Shown here in pieces: positions 22,826-33,694 of a stretch of DNA of 64,000 bases. The translations under genes were made by a program, and so were the position numbers. Numbering within the stretch: the first letter of the stretch is position 1; each line of letters opens with the position of its first letter. A model generated the notes under the pieces. That model was not told where the DNA came from and searched no databases. It saw only the letters and a list, made by a program, of their open reading frames with translations. The DNA is from Psoroptes ovis (Eukaryota; Arthropoda; Arachnida; Sarcoptiformes; Psoroptidae). Location: contig PQWQ01000021.1 in assembly GCA_002943765.1 (NCBI GenBank), positions 372,001 through 436,000 on the forward strand, given 5' to 3'.

Positions 22826-24040
22826 ATTGAATTACTCAACCCTTTTTGCCCCTTCTCTCTTACGCTCATGGAATTCTTCGAAAATCTCACCGAATCTGTA
22901 CCATTCACAAATGTCGGGTGATGATGATGAAATAACGAAATTACGAAACAACAAATCGTTTTCAACAAAGACTTAAAAACGAGAAAATTCAGCTTTTAAT
23001 GAACCTTAGACAGGTTTCAATACCTGAAGGGTAAAAGTTCTTGAGAAAAAATTTTCTAGAAATTTTCCGAAAATTTTACGGGAAATTTCCAGACCTGAAA
23101 TCCCAGGAAAATTGCTCAAGAATATCTAAGAAATCTTACAAAAACAAACCAAAACTGAACAAACAAACAAACAAACATCAACGAATATACATGTGAATCA
23201 AAGATTATTAAACAAATAATTCGAAATCGAATCGCCAGAATAGTAAGGGTAGAAAATCGAATTCGCCCCTCTCTCTCTCCTCCTCCTCCTCCTCCACTTC
23301 ATTCTCCTCTTTTCCCTATTCCTCCTTCTCCTCTCCCTCTCCAAGAATATTCTGCCCAAGAAGAATAAAAGCAGCTAATCAAGCCATATTTGATGGTGAT
23401 GAGCCACTGAATACAAAATTGATGAATTCGAATCAAATTCTCAGTAATTGATTATACAATATTTTCAATATGTACCAAGAAAGAGAGAGGGAGCCAGAGA
23501 ATTTGATGAAAGAAATTTTCTGGGGAAATTTCCGTGGAAATTTTTTTCTTGGAAATTTTCCAAGACGAAAAAAAAAACTAAAAAATTCTAAGGGCTATAA
23601 TTTTTAGAAATTCTGGGCACTGATGTTGATGATGATGATGATAAAGATGATGAGAATCCCAAGAAATTATTCTTCTCTCTCTGAGAGAACACTTTCTTAA
23701 AACACTTTCTTGGAAAGTTTCTCTGACAGTGAACACTTTCTAAGAATTTGTATTCTTAGAGAGTTTTTTCTAAGAAAACATTATTCTTCAAATTTATGGA
23801 AGCAACAATAATCATCGACCAAAACATTTTCATTTTTTTTCTCCCATTTTTCAAGATGATTAAATAATACAATATACCCTAAAGGTAAAATGATTATTAT
23901 TATTATTGTCTTATAATAATACAAATGAAAATGTATTGAATTAAATATATATGAACACACAGAGAGAACAGAGAAAACAAGTGCAGAGAACAAGGATAAG
24001 AAAAATTAAACAATTTTTTCATATGTGAAAAAAAATGTAC

Positions 24041-24121
24041 TCTGGTTGTCCGAAAAGTTTATTCGGCTTAATCACAATAGAGTTGTTGAATGAAAATTGG
24101 CCAAAACTTTATGGACAACTG
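24041..24121 (-). mobile_element. Mariner-type hairpin microelement, class II, reverse orientation
   Basis: CTGGTTGTCCGAAAAGTTTATTCGGCTTAATCA...GGCCAAAACTTTATGGACAAC. Confidence 0.8.
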
Positions 24122-24245
24122 GGATATAATTTTATGTAAAATGTAAGAATCATTAAATTTGTATTAATTTTTTTCCATTATTATCAAAGATTCTTTGTGA
24201 TGATAAAAATCCATAAATATCGTAATATTACATAATATATTAATG

Positions 24246-24357
24246 CAACGTTTCTCAAACGGTGAGTGTGATTGATTGGGTTAAAAATGAAATTTTTTTT
24301 GAGTGAAATTGTTTGATAATGAGGTCATGAGCCCGAAAAATTGTTTGAGAACCACTG
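24246..24357. mobile_element. hAT-like inverted-repeat element, degenerate left end
   Basis: CAACGTTTCTCAAACGG...TTGTTTGAGAACCACTG, 112 bp. Confidence 0.6.
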
Positions 24358-24392
24358 GACTCTCTTTAATGTATGGAATTGGTTTAATGAAA

Positions 24393-24474
24393 TTAGGTTG
24401 TCCGAATAGTTCATTCTGCTTAATCAATCGAGAGTTGTTCATGAAAATTGGCCAAAACTTTTCGGACAACCTAA
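24393..24474 (-). mobile_element. Mariner-type hairpin microelement, class II, reverse orientation
   Basis: TTAGGTTGTCCGAATAGTTCATTCTGC...GGCCAAAACTTTTCGGACAACCTAA. Confidence 0.86.
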
Positions 24475-24798
24475 TAATAGTAAACATCAATATAAAGTAC
24501 TAATATATGATGGTAACAAATGTGGGTCTTCCATAAATGATGATGTAAATGTAAATTATACTTTGAAAATGATGGATAATGTATGGTTGGTATAGAGGGT
24601 ATGCGTGTTGATGCATGTGTGTGTTGAGTAATTTTTGCTTTAGGCTACGTGCTTTTTGGGTAAATCACGTATTTTCGAAAAAAATTTGTGTTAACACACG
24701 ATTCGCAATTAAAGCTATTGATTTCGTTTGATTAAATTCAAGAACAACACGGATATTCTTTGTTTTTTTCTTTAAGTGAAGACAACTCGGGGATATAA

Positions 24799-24985
24799 TA
24801 TGGAAAGGGGGAGGCCCCAGGGAGGTTTGAGGAGGCAGATAGTGAGCAAGTTTGAGAGAGGGAGAGGGGAAGTAAGCGAAAAATGGGGGCACAGTAGTGT
24901 AGATTACAGAGGAAGAGGAAGAGGACGCGTAAGATGGACGGAGGAAAAGTAGGAGTCAGAGGAGGAGGAGAAGGAGCAGGGGCAA
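24799..24985 (+). repeat. Polypurine tract
   Basis: About 190 bases dominated by G and A on the plus strand (GGAAAGGGGGAGG, GAGAGAGGGAGAGGGGAAG, GAGGAGGAGAAGGAG). Confidence 0.75.
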
Positions 24986-25026
24986 TAAAGTAAGATGAAT
25001 GAATGGAAATTGATTAATTTGAATGT

Positions 25027-25119
25027 CTGGTTGTCCGGTAAGTTTTTGCCGATTTTCAACGCGGGTAATCCCATCGTTTCGATGGATTGAAAAGCGACCG
25101 AAATTTTCGGACAACCTTA
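25027..25119. mobile_element. Mariner-type hairpin microelement, class II arms
   Basis: CTGGTTGTCCGGTAAGTTTTTGCCG...AAATTTTCGGACAACCTTA. Confidence 0.72.
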
Positions 25120-25363
25120 TATCACAATGTTCAAAGATTATAATTGATTGTACTCTTAAAATTGGTAACGAAAGGATAAAACTAGTAATAATGAGAAATG
25201 ATTATAATGCTTCGAATATGAAAAAATTGCCTCAAGCAATTTTTAATTTTCAATTTTTTCAATTTTAAGGTCTTACTTTCATCATCAAATGAAATACAGT
25301 ATCATCATTCAGAGGACATCCATCCACAAACGCACCTACCCTAATCATACACACCGAGAAATT

Positions 25364-25560
25364 TTGACCAAGAAAGTTTCGGAAAAAACTTCTGAAAAGT
25401 TTCCGAGAAGTTTCCGAGAAATTTCCCGATACAAAATTGCAAAATTTTATCCGAAAAAATTACCACAAAAGTTTCCAAGAAAAAAATTTCCCGAAAAAAA
25501 ATTCCAAGGAAATTTCCCAAGAAATTTTCCCGCAGAATATTTCACAAGAAAATCATCCAT
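25364..25560. repeat. Array of the AAATTTCC/GGAAA palindromic word
   Basis: Includes a run of 11-12-bp units (GTTTCCGAGAA, GTTTCCGAGAAA, TTTCCCGA) and further GAAATTTCCCAAG units. One of the longest arrays in the window. Confidence 0.7.
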
Positions 25561-25667
25561 ACACATCGACAAATATTCATGAAATATTTTGTCGAATCAA
25601 TCACAAAACAAAGCAAAAACAGAGAAAAAATATGCAAATTAATACTTGTGCAATTTGTTCAAATATA

Positions 25668-25749
25668 TTTGGTTGTCCCATAAGTTCTTGCCATTTTTCT
25701 AATTGAAAAAAAAATGTAAAAAACGGCAAAAACTTATGGGACAACCAAA
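25668..25749. mobile_element. Mariner-type hairpin microelement, class I
   Basis: TTTGGTTGTCCCATAAGTTC...AACTTATGGGACAACCAAA. Confidence 0.84.
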
Positions 25750-25911
25750 TTTATAGATATATATATCTTGATTTATAAATGTATAATCATTATTATTACC
25801 ATTATTATTATTATTATTATTCTGACAATTTTGACAGTTTCAAATATATTCCGAGATTTCAGAGAATCGAATATTGAAAATATTCAATCGATTTGGTCTA
25901 TTATTGTGAAA

Positions 25912-26022
25912 CAGTGATTCTCAACCTTTGGTTTTGTTGTAGCTGCGGTACAAAATTCAGAAATTTCAAAATTTGGATAAAGCCAAAGGTGTCACAAAGG
26001 CACAGTCAGTTGAGAATCACTG
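25912..26022. mobile_element. hAT-like inverted-repeat element with probable 8-bp duplication
   Basis: CAGTGATTCTCAACC...CAGTTGAGAATCACTG, 111 bp. Flanks TTGTGAAA and TCATGAAA agree at 6 of 8 positions, as expected for an aged hAT target duplication. Confidence 0.75.
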
Positions 26023-26575
26023 TCATGAAAAATCGAGAGAATAAATTTCAGTGCAGATTTCCCAGTGTATGTATGAATCAAGAGATTGAGCGAAAAACAA
26101 AAAAAAAAAAGATGAACAAAATTGATGTCATGTCATTTGTGAACGAATTCTAATTTTTTTTCCTCGGAAAATTTCCCGAAAAATTTTTGTCATTGTTTTT
26201 GTCATTTTTGTTTATTTGTTTTGTTTGTTTGTTTGCTCGCATATATCATTATTATTCGATTTACATGTTTACATAAATTCTTGGATTTATAAACTAAAAC
26301 ACTGAGAGAATATTATGCAAAATCGGCAAAATTCTGCCGAAATTCGCAAAATTTTCAAAATTTCAAGATTTTCCGAAAAAATTCCGAAGAAATTTCGCCG
26401 AAATTCCTTGGTCAAATTTGTCATCGAATACCCCTTAAAATTTTGACTAATGGACTACAGAAGAACTGTGTAAAAAGCCTTGACCATCCAGTCAATTGAT
26501 CAAGATGTTTCAGGATCATCATCATCGTATTGAGTAGCGTTCATAGCTTGCGAATAATTGATTCGACTAGTCGTG

Positions 26576-26745
26576 TAATTCTGCGGAAAATTTCGGAAAA
26601 ATTTCTGGGAATTTTCATAAGGAATTCTTGGAAAATTTCTCAGAGAATTTCGGAAAAGTTTCTCTCTGGATTTCTGGAAAGTTTCTCAAAGAAATTTCCC
26701 AGAAAAGTTTCTCAAAAAGCAAATTTCCCCTGGAAAAATTTCTAA
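26576..26745. repeat. Array of the AAATTTCC/GGAAA palindromic word
   Basis: At least ten GGAAAATTTC or GAAATTTCC units, mostly 11-13 bp apart. Confidence 0.65.
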
Positions 26746-27045
26746 ATGTCAAATGATAAATTATTTTTATTTTTTTTTATTTTTTTCAAATCACTGAAAA
26801 TTATTTCACATTCACTTTACATTAATTATTGAAATGAAAATGAATGTTGAAATTGGATTAGGAAAAATAATGAGAAAATGAATTAATGAACTTATGAAAA
26901 AATGGAAGAAAGAGAAAAAAAACAAAATTAAAAAATTGTAAATTATGGGAAATTTTCTTTGGAAATTCATAAAGTTTCCAAAGAATGTTTTTCCATTAGC
27001 AATCGAGAATGATCGAAAATAAAGACTGTAAGTGAAACGTAAATA

Positions 27046-27124
27046 TTAAGTTGTCCGATAAGTTCTTGCCATTTTTTAAATTTTTTTCATTCAAAAAATG
27101 GCAAAAACTTATGGGACAACCTAA
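27046..27124. mobile_element. Mariner-type hairpin microelement, class I
   Basis: TTAAGTTGTCCGATAAGTTC...AACTTATGGGACAACCTAA. The left arm carries CCGATAAG, a base intermediate between the classes. Confidence 0.84.
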
Positions 27125-27318
27125 TATATGACTATCACCACCTCTTAAAATACTGCGCCCCTCTTCGCCTTCCTCACCCTCTTTGCCTTTTCTCCCCTCT
27201 CTTATCTCCCTGCCATACCTCTCTCTCTCTCTCTCCTCTAACATCAATTATTCCTAAATGAAACGCAATTATCATCATCATCATCATCCACTACTTTTAT
27301 TAAAACATTTTAAACATT

Positions 27319-27430
27319 CAGTGGTTCTCAACCATTGATTTCAATAGAAAATGAATTCAAAATTGAAAATAACCAATAACAATATCACATATAATAAAAA
27401 TATCACATATAAAAAGTTTGAGAAACACTG
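27319..27430. mobile_element. hAT-like inverted-repeat element
   Basis: CAGTGGTTCTCAACC...AGTTTGAGAAACACTG, 112 bp. Contains two copies of ATATCACATATAA. Confidence 0.68.
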
Positions 27431-28510
27431 CGAAATTTTTCTTTTTTTTTCATGAAGAAAATTTCCTTGATGTACAAATATACAAACAATTTGTAATTAT
27501 TTTAATTGTATCATTGTAATAGTTATAATTATTACAATTATCAAAAGAATTTAATTTAATTTAATGTTTTATTTGATGTTTTTTTCGATGTTTTTTGAAA
27601 ATCTCAACCCATATCACCATCAATTAACACATTGAAAAAATGTAATACACACACATTCGAAACAAGCAGACAAACAGATGATTCACAAATGACGTTACTG
27701 CATTGCATACATTTGACGCATTCTACAAATACCCTAGGCACCCGCCCAAAACCCTTCGCACACTTTTTACCCCTTACACGCGCCAAACATCCGACTCACA
27801 CTCTACACACGCCATAAACACCCTAAACACCTTTAACACCTTTAGCACATAATGACGTCAACAAAGAACCAACATGAATGTCTTACGAGCAGAATGATTC
27901 GTTATAATGTCCAGTAAAAATAAAGTGAAATAAAGTTTCACACATTCATAGATTACGTAATTATATGTTATCTATGAATGTGGTACTTTATGGTATGAAT
28001 ATCGTAATGAATTACGTAAACAACTTAATTTTCTTTATTATTCATTCGTGAATTTTTGAAATAATGATTCATTTCAAGAAACAATTCAACGATTTTTGCA
28101 CAAATTTTTCTTTGAACAATCTTCAAAGTATTTTTAGCTACAATTTCTCCTCCTCCTCCTCCTCCTCCTCCCCACTCTTATTCCCTCTTCACTTCCTACA
28201 CACACATGCACATACAATTCACCACGATTCTTCAAAGCCCCTTGAGATTCTTAAGAATTCTCTTTCCTCTTTTTTTTCAAATGTTTGAAATGAATCTTTT
28301 ATTTTAAATGAAAAATGATGGAATAAAAATAGAAATAACCCTTTCATTCAAAGAATATTCTTATTTACTTTAAATAAATAAGATGGTTGAAAAATTACTT
28401 TACTCAAGAATACTTGTACGATTTAGTAATAAAAACTGAATAATAAATGAATGAATGAATGAATGAATGAATTTATAAGAATAAATGAACAAATAAAATG
28501 AATGAATAAT

Positions 28511-28578
28511 GAGGTCGTCCACAAAGTTTGGACCGAACGGATTTCGTAATATTTATTCTTAGTGGACATTAGTTTTCG
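28511..28578. mobile_element. Strongly decayed mariner-type microelement
   Basis: GAGGTCGTCCACAAAGTTTGG on the left and a weak TTTTCGGATATTC on the right. Confidence 0.35.
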
Positions 28579-29756
28579 GATATTCTCGAATTTTTACGCT
28601 CGAAGAAAAAATATTTGAATGATTTCGGAATGAAATTCGTATGGAATTTCCTGTAAACTTTCCGTAAATATTGATAAATTTTCGTCTGATTCCCGTAAAT
28701 TTCTCGTGATTTTCACTTTTAATCACTTAATTTATGAATTTGGCGAATGGCCATTGAATCTATTGAGGCCAAGAATAGGCCTTTTTGAGAGAGAGAAAAA
28801 AACGTTTGAGAAACGCTTGAATATGGACAAAAAAAACTTGTCAAAAAATAAATGAATAAACTTGTCATTTAGACACGCAACCCTTTTGGTACAGTTATTT
28901 GTTTTTCTGGACCAGAAAAAAACCGAATTCATGCATTTTTTGTTGTTGTTGTTCATTTGCAATGTGTGGTCGACGACAACAAAGCAAAAACAAAATCAAA
29001 AAAAATCAAAATTCCACAAATGACAAAAATGAATCAAATGTAGTGTCATTTATGAATGACACAAAATTTGCTGAATTCAGCGAATTCCTCGAAATTTTTC
29101 AAATTTTTTCTTTTTTTCAGTACAAAATTTCATCAAAATTTACCGAAATTCATTTAATTCAATTCAATCCTTTCAAATGAATGAACGAGTGAATGAATAA
29201 TGAATGAATGAATGTACCAGTAACAATATTTATGAATGTGAATAATTAATTATACGATATTTATGAATATTCATTACTTTTTAAATGTTTTTTTTTGGAA
29301 TTTTTTTTTTGAAATATTTCATCAAAAATTCTTTCAAAAAATTTCGTTTGAATTTGTCATGTTTGAAATTGGTGTGTGTAATGTTTGTAGTGATGTATGA
29401 TGCAGTGATTTATGTTGTAATACTGCGACAAAAAGATGTGAAAAAAAAATTGTGGCCCATTCACATATAATGTATTACAGAATGTAACCATGAATTTCAT
29501 AACTTTCAAATAACTAAATAAGTGATTGATTGTAAGACGTATTTTTATATCAATATTAATGCCTAAGAAACTTGAAAGTTTAAGAAAATGAAAAATGAAA
29601 TATTTAAGAAAAATTCAAGTTTAGTTCCTCTGAACTCAAGGTCTAAGATTTATTCAAATTCCACCGGCACCAAAGTTCCAGCAAATTTTCAAAAAAAAAA
29701 AAAATTCCTTTTTCAGTTTCCAGTGCAACAAAGACTATTGAATAAATTATTATTTA

Positions 29757-29841
29757 TTAGGTTGTCCGGAAAGTTCTGGCCGATTTTCATAAGCAACTCT
29801 CGATTTGATTAAGTGGAATGAACTTTCCGGACACAACCGAA
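29757..29841 (+). mobile_element. Mariner-type hairpin microelement, class II
   Basis: TTAGGTTGTCCGGAAAGTTC...GTGGAATGAACTTTCCGGACACAACCGAA. Both arms carry the same GGAAAG/CTTTCC variant. Confidence 0.85.
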
Positions 29842-29967
29842 TATATCGAGAAATTGGTGACAAACTTTGATCCTTGAAAACCCTCAATAAACTTGACGAC
29901 ATTGATATTTTGATACATTGTTTTTTTTTTCATCATATTCAAATGGACATTTATCCATCAAAGAATC

Positions 29968-29991
29968 GGTCAAAACTTTTCGGACAACCTC
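29968..29991. mobile_element. Unpaired right arm of a mariner-type element
   Basis: CGGTCAAAACTTTTCGGACAACCT without a left arm nearby. Confidence 0.45.
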
Positions 29992-30467
29992 TTTTCAATG
30001 AATTTTTTTTTCAATCAACCAAAACAAAAGGTTATACAATATATGATTAGATGTTTCGAAGGTTTCGCTTACCATACTGTAAAGGTTCTATGGTAGGTTT
30101 TTAGAAGATTTGTGCTGCTCTAAGGCATTTGTAATACCAGTTCCAATACATGTAAAAAGGTTTTCTTTTTTCAAAATTTTTTTTTTCTCAGTGGACCTTT
30201 GGTAGACCTAAGAATTCTCAAGAATATTTTTACAAAAAAAAAAAAAAAAAATTCTTAGGAAAATTGGTGCATTTTCAAACAAATATTCAATAATAATAAA
30301 CATTACTACATACATATTCATGAAGAATATATGTTCATATATACATCACAGTGAATATATCGAAGAATGTACTGAAAAAATTGAGATCCAAATATACAGC
30401 AAATCATATACATACACAGAGACCCAAAAAAAGCGAAAAAAAATTAATAATTCTTTGGTACATAATA

Positions 30468-30551
30468 TTTAGATTGGTCCCATAAGTTTTGGCTATTTTT
30501 CAAATGAAAAAAAATATTTAAAAAACAGCCGAAACTTATGGGACAACCTCG
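30468..30551. mobile_element. Mariner-type hairpin microelement, class I
   Basis: TTTAGATTGGTCCCATAAGTTTTGGC...GCCGAAACTTATGGGACAACCTCG. Confidence 0.8.
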
Positions 30552-30727
30552 ATATTATTGATGAATCAAACGAATGAATGAATGATTATTATTATTATTA
30601 TTGATGATAAAACAAATATTGATTCATAAATTTCATTTGGACAAAAACAACATCCACATCAGCAGCAACATCAACAAACACAAAGAAAACATAGGAAAAT
30701 AGCGGAGAAGAAGAAAGAGCCAATATA

Positions 30728-30806
30728 TTAGGTTGTCCCATAAGTTTTTGCCGTTTTTTGAATGAAAAAAAATTTAAAAAACGGCAAGAACTTATGGGAC
30801 AGCCAA
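30728..30806. mobile_element. Mariner-type hairpin microelement, class I
   Basis: TTAGGTTGTCCCATAAGTTTTTGCCG...CGGCAAGAACTTATGGGACAGCC. Confidence 0.86.
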
Positions 30807-30947
30807 AATATATTCAGAATGAATAAATAAATAAATAAATCCAAAATGAAGAAGAATATCCAGAATATTCTGCTTCTTTTTCTTGTTGTTATTCTTGTCT
30901 TGAATCTCAAAGAATCCTAAGGAGCTGGAGGAATCCTAAGAAATCCT

Positions 30948-31010
30948 AAGAAATCTGAAAGAATCTTTAAGAAATCTGAAAGAATCTTTAAGAAATCTGA
31001 AAGAATCTTT
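30948..31010. repeat. Tandem repeat, 3 x 21 bp
   Basis: Three identical 21-bp units beginning AAGAAATCTGAAAG. Partial AAGAAATCCT units precede them. Confidence 0.9.
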
Positions 31011-31310
31011 AAGAATTCCTTGTTATTTGCTGTTTGTTGATTGTTTGTAATTACAAGTAAACATTAGATGTATGTATTTTTACTTGAAAATATTGTAAAT
31101 AACGAATACAAAGTAAATGAATTCAATGAATGAATCATTGTGAATTCAAAATGATTGAAATGAATTCAATGAATTCAATATGATTGAAATCAATATGAAT
31201 CAAATATGAGAAACATTCATTGATTTAATGAATGGAATCGAATGATGATGATGAAAAAAAAACGAATGAAAATTTGGAATGAAAAATTAAATAATAATAA
31301 AGAAAAATAT

Positions 31311-31392
31311 TTAGGTTGTCCGAAAAGTTCATTCTGCTTAATCAAATAGAGTTGATGAATGAAAATCGGCCAGAACTTTCCGGACAATCTAA
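31311..31392 (-). mobile_element. Mariner-type hairpin microelement, class II, reverse orientation
   Basis: TTAGGTTGTCCGAAAAGTTCATTCTGC...GGCCAGAACTTTCCGGACAATCTAA. Confidence 0.86.
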
Positions 31393-31984
31393 ATATATAT
31401 AAATCAATGAATCAATCACAAGTAGGTTTGAAATGAGTGAAATTATTGAAAAAATTAAAAGAATTCAAAAGAATTTTGAAGAATCAAAAGAAGACTAATC
31501 AAAGAAAAATTTGAAAGAAGAATCGAAATGAGAAACAAATGGGATCAATTGAATGTTTAATTTTTTTTTTTTTTTTTTTTGATCAAAAAGTAATCAAAAA
31601 AAAAATCGAAGAATCAAAGAATCGTGGATCAAAGAATTAAAGCAAAAATCATTGCAGAGTCTAAGAATCGAATCTATTCAATAAGAAGCAAAGAATCAAT
31701 GCAAAGAAACGTCTTAAGAATCGAAAAATTTCTCAAAGAAAATTCTATGAGTTCTAAAAAGAATTATTTTCTTAAATTTAATTAAATTCGAATTTGAATT
31801 CAAAATTGAAATTGATAAAACAAAAAAAAAAGAAAATTACTTAAAGAATATATTCTTTATTCAATTCTTTGAATAAAGAATATTCTTCTGCTGTTTTTTT
31901 TAACAATTTTGTTCTCAATCAGATAACAGAATAAATAAATGAATAAAAGTGAAAAGAAATAAAGAAAGACAAGGAGAAAATGAA

Positions 31985-32070
31985 GGATGAAAATGAGGAG
32001 GAGAATGAGGAGATGGAGGAGGATGAAAATGAGAATGGAGAATAGGGAGGAGGAGGAGGAGGATAAAGGG
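31985..32070 (+). repeat. Polypurine tract
   Basis: GATGAAAATGAGGAGGAGAATGAGG and similar, ending in (GGA)5 near 32055. Confidence 0.65.
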
Positions 32071-32496
32071 GGGGTTGAAATATTGAATTCATTTTTTTTT
32101 TTTTTTTTGGAAATTTTCCAGGAAATAATTCATGAAAATTATGGTGAAAATGAATTCGGCGAACAGAGAAGAAGACTTGATGTAGAAACAAAAACAATAA
32201 TTTTTTCTGTTTCAGGAAAAAGCGAACCAGAATTTGAAACAAAAAATTCCAATTTCGAATCAATCGAAATCAATCGGAATCGATGAAATTCAATTGAAAT
32301 CGATGGATCCGACTGGAATCAATCAATGATTAGTGAACCAAATCGAATGAGCGAAAATGAGCGCTAAGAGAGAGGAGACTCAGAGAGAGAATGAATCAAA
32401 CACAGACAATCGAAATAACAAAGAATTTCAATTATCATAATTTACTCTTCGTATCATCATCATCAGATTCCTGTTTGTTATCATTGATAATGATGT

Positions 32497-32579
32497 TTAA
32501 TTGTCCGCAAATTTTTGTCTGATTTTCAATTGCTCAAATTTCATTCAGAAGCGAACGAACTTTACGGACAACCTTGAAT
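32497..32579. mobile_element. Mariner-type hairpin microelement, class II arms, decayed
   Basis: TTAATTGTCCGCAAATTTTTG...CGAACTTTACGGACAACCTTGA. Confidence 0.65.
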
Positions 32580-32692
32580 AATGATAATAACAATAATAAA
32601 CTTAATGATATTTCTCTTATTTAATTTTAGATTTTTTTTAGTTTAGTTTAATTTTAGTAGATTTAATTGTTAATTATATATATATATATATG

Positions 32693-32775
32693 TTAGGTTG
32701 TCCGAAAAGTTTTTGTCGATTTACTAATTGAAAAACACATGAAAATCGGTACAAAAAACTTTTCGGACAACCAAA
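32693..32775. mobile_element. Mariner-type hairpin microelement, class II arms
   Basis: TTAGGTTGTCCGAAAAGTTTTTGTCG...AAAACTTTTCGGACAACCAAA. Inserted next to a (TA)n run. Confidence 0.82.
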
Positions 32776-33094
32776 TATTTTGTTGTACATTTGTTAGTGT
32801 ATATGAGTACACATACAGAGTTCATTGTTTAATCAATGATAATGATAATGATCAGTCTTCGATTGATCATATTGATTGCCATTGTTTTGTTTTGTTTTCA
32901 AGGATTCAATTGAAAACTAATTGGCTGAAAAATGAATGAGTCTTAGCACTCGATAGGGCGCCCAGTGAGCACCAAAGGTCAAATTTTGATTGATTTTTTT
33001 TCTTAATTAATTTTCTTGATTAATTAACTAAGACTAATTAACTAAAACTGATTAACCTTTTTTGGTGTTTTTTCTTTGATTTTGACCTGTACAG

Positions 33095-33450
33095 AATACG
33101 GGATAATTGAACCGAACAAATCGTCGAATTCGAATCACCGGAATTGCTGCGGTAAAAGCTCGAATGATTCGAAGAATTCTGCGGCTAAATTGACCAGCAA
33201 TGGCCATAATGATTATGGCCATACTCACGGCACTGATGATTGCCAGTGTACCATTAAGGTACATCGATCATCATCATCATCAGTATTAGGATCAGATATG
33301 GACATGAAATTATCGAATCATAATTCTTCGAAACGGAATAATAATGATGATAATAATGGTAATATTAATGATAATGACGTTGATGGCCACAATGATCATC
33401 ATCATCATCATCATCATCATAATGACCGTAATGGCCATAATGACCAATAA
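33095..33450 (+). CDS. Putative terminal exon, Asn/Asp/His-rich tail
   Basis: Follows a good acceptor (pyrimidine-rich TTTTTTCTTTGATTTTGACCTGTACAG). The first two bases (AA) complete a codon, so the exon fits a phase-1 intron. The receptor exon ending at 17273 leaves exactly one base (G), which would give Glu and continue EYGIIEPNKSS. About 118 codons follow to TAA at 33448-33450: Ser/Asn-rich, a CQC motif, then Asn/Asp runs and a run of eight His. Frame, strand and the absence of another candidate upstream gene make it the likely last exon of the mGluR gene. One-in-three frame compatibility is weak proof, and it could belong to another transcript. An AATAAA lies at 33689-33694. Confidence 0.5.
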
Positions 33451-33527
33451 TGACCAATAATGGATCAATTATAATCGATCAATGATGGCTAATAATTGAC
33501 CAAAAATAATTGATTAATCAAACGAAA

Positions 33528-33665
33528 CAGCGTTTCTCAACCGTTTATGATTGTTCGGAGTATTGTTTATCGGTATTTTGTTGGTAACACTGGCCACAAT
33601 TCGAGATTTAAGAGACTATTGATTGCTCTGGAGGTTAATTGCACCAGAAAGGTTGATAAACACTG
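33528..33665. mobile_element. hAT-like inverted-repeat element
   Basis: CAGCGTTTCTCAACC...AGGTTGATAAACACTG, 138 bp, just after the putative terminal exon and so probably in the 3' UTR. Confidence 0.65.
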
Positions 33666-33688
33666 AAATGTTTGAATATCAATTTATG

Positions 33689-33694
33689 AATAAA
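33689..33694 (+). terminator. Candidate polyadenylation signal
   Basis: AATAAA about 240 bases after the stop at 33450. AATAAA is frequent in this AT-rich DNA, so weight is low. Confidence 0.3.

Larger units (their letters stand above)
17274..33094 (+). other. Putative 15.8-kb mGluR intron
   Basis: Bounded by the donor at 17274 and the acceptor TTTGACCTGTACAG at 33094. No conserved exon was seen inside. It carries many mariner-type hairpins in both orientations, several hAT-like elements, AAATTTCC arrays, a 10-bp tandem array and several polypurine/polypyrimidine tracts (listed separately). Stretches without named elements (e.g. 18700-19100, 23110-24000, 28580-29750, 31400-32490) are plain AT-rich DNA. 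They contain cryptic simple repeats such as GAATGAATG (28447-28471) and AAGAATC-rich sequence (31490-31700). Confidence 0.5.

Noticed and set aside
28142..28171. Possible CRISPR-like or ordered repeat at (CTC)n runs
   Set aside because: Simple microsatellites in a eukaryotic genome, with no spacer structure.
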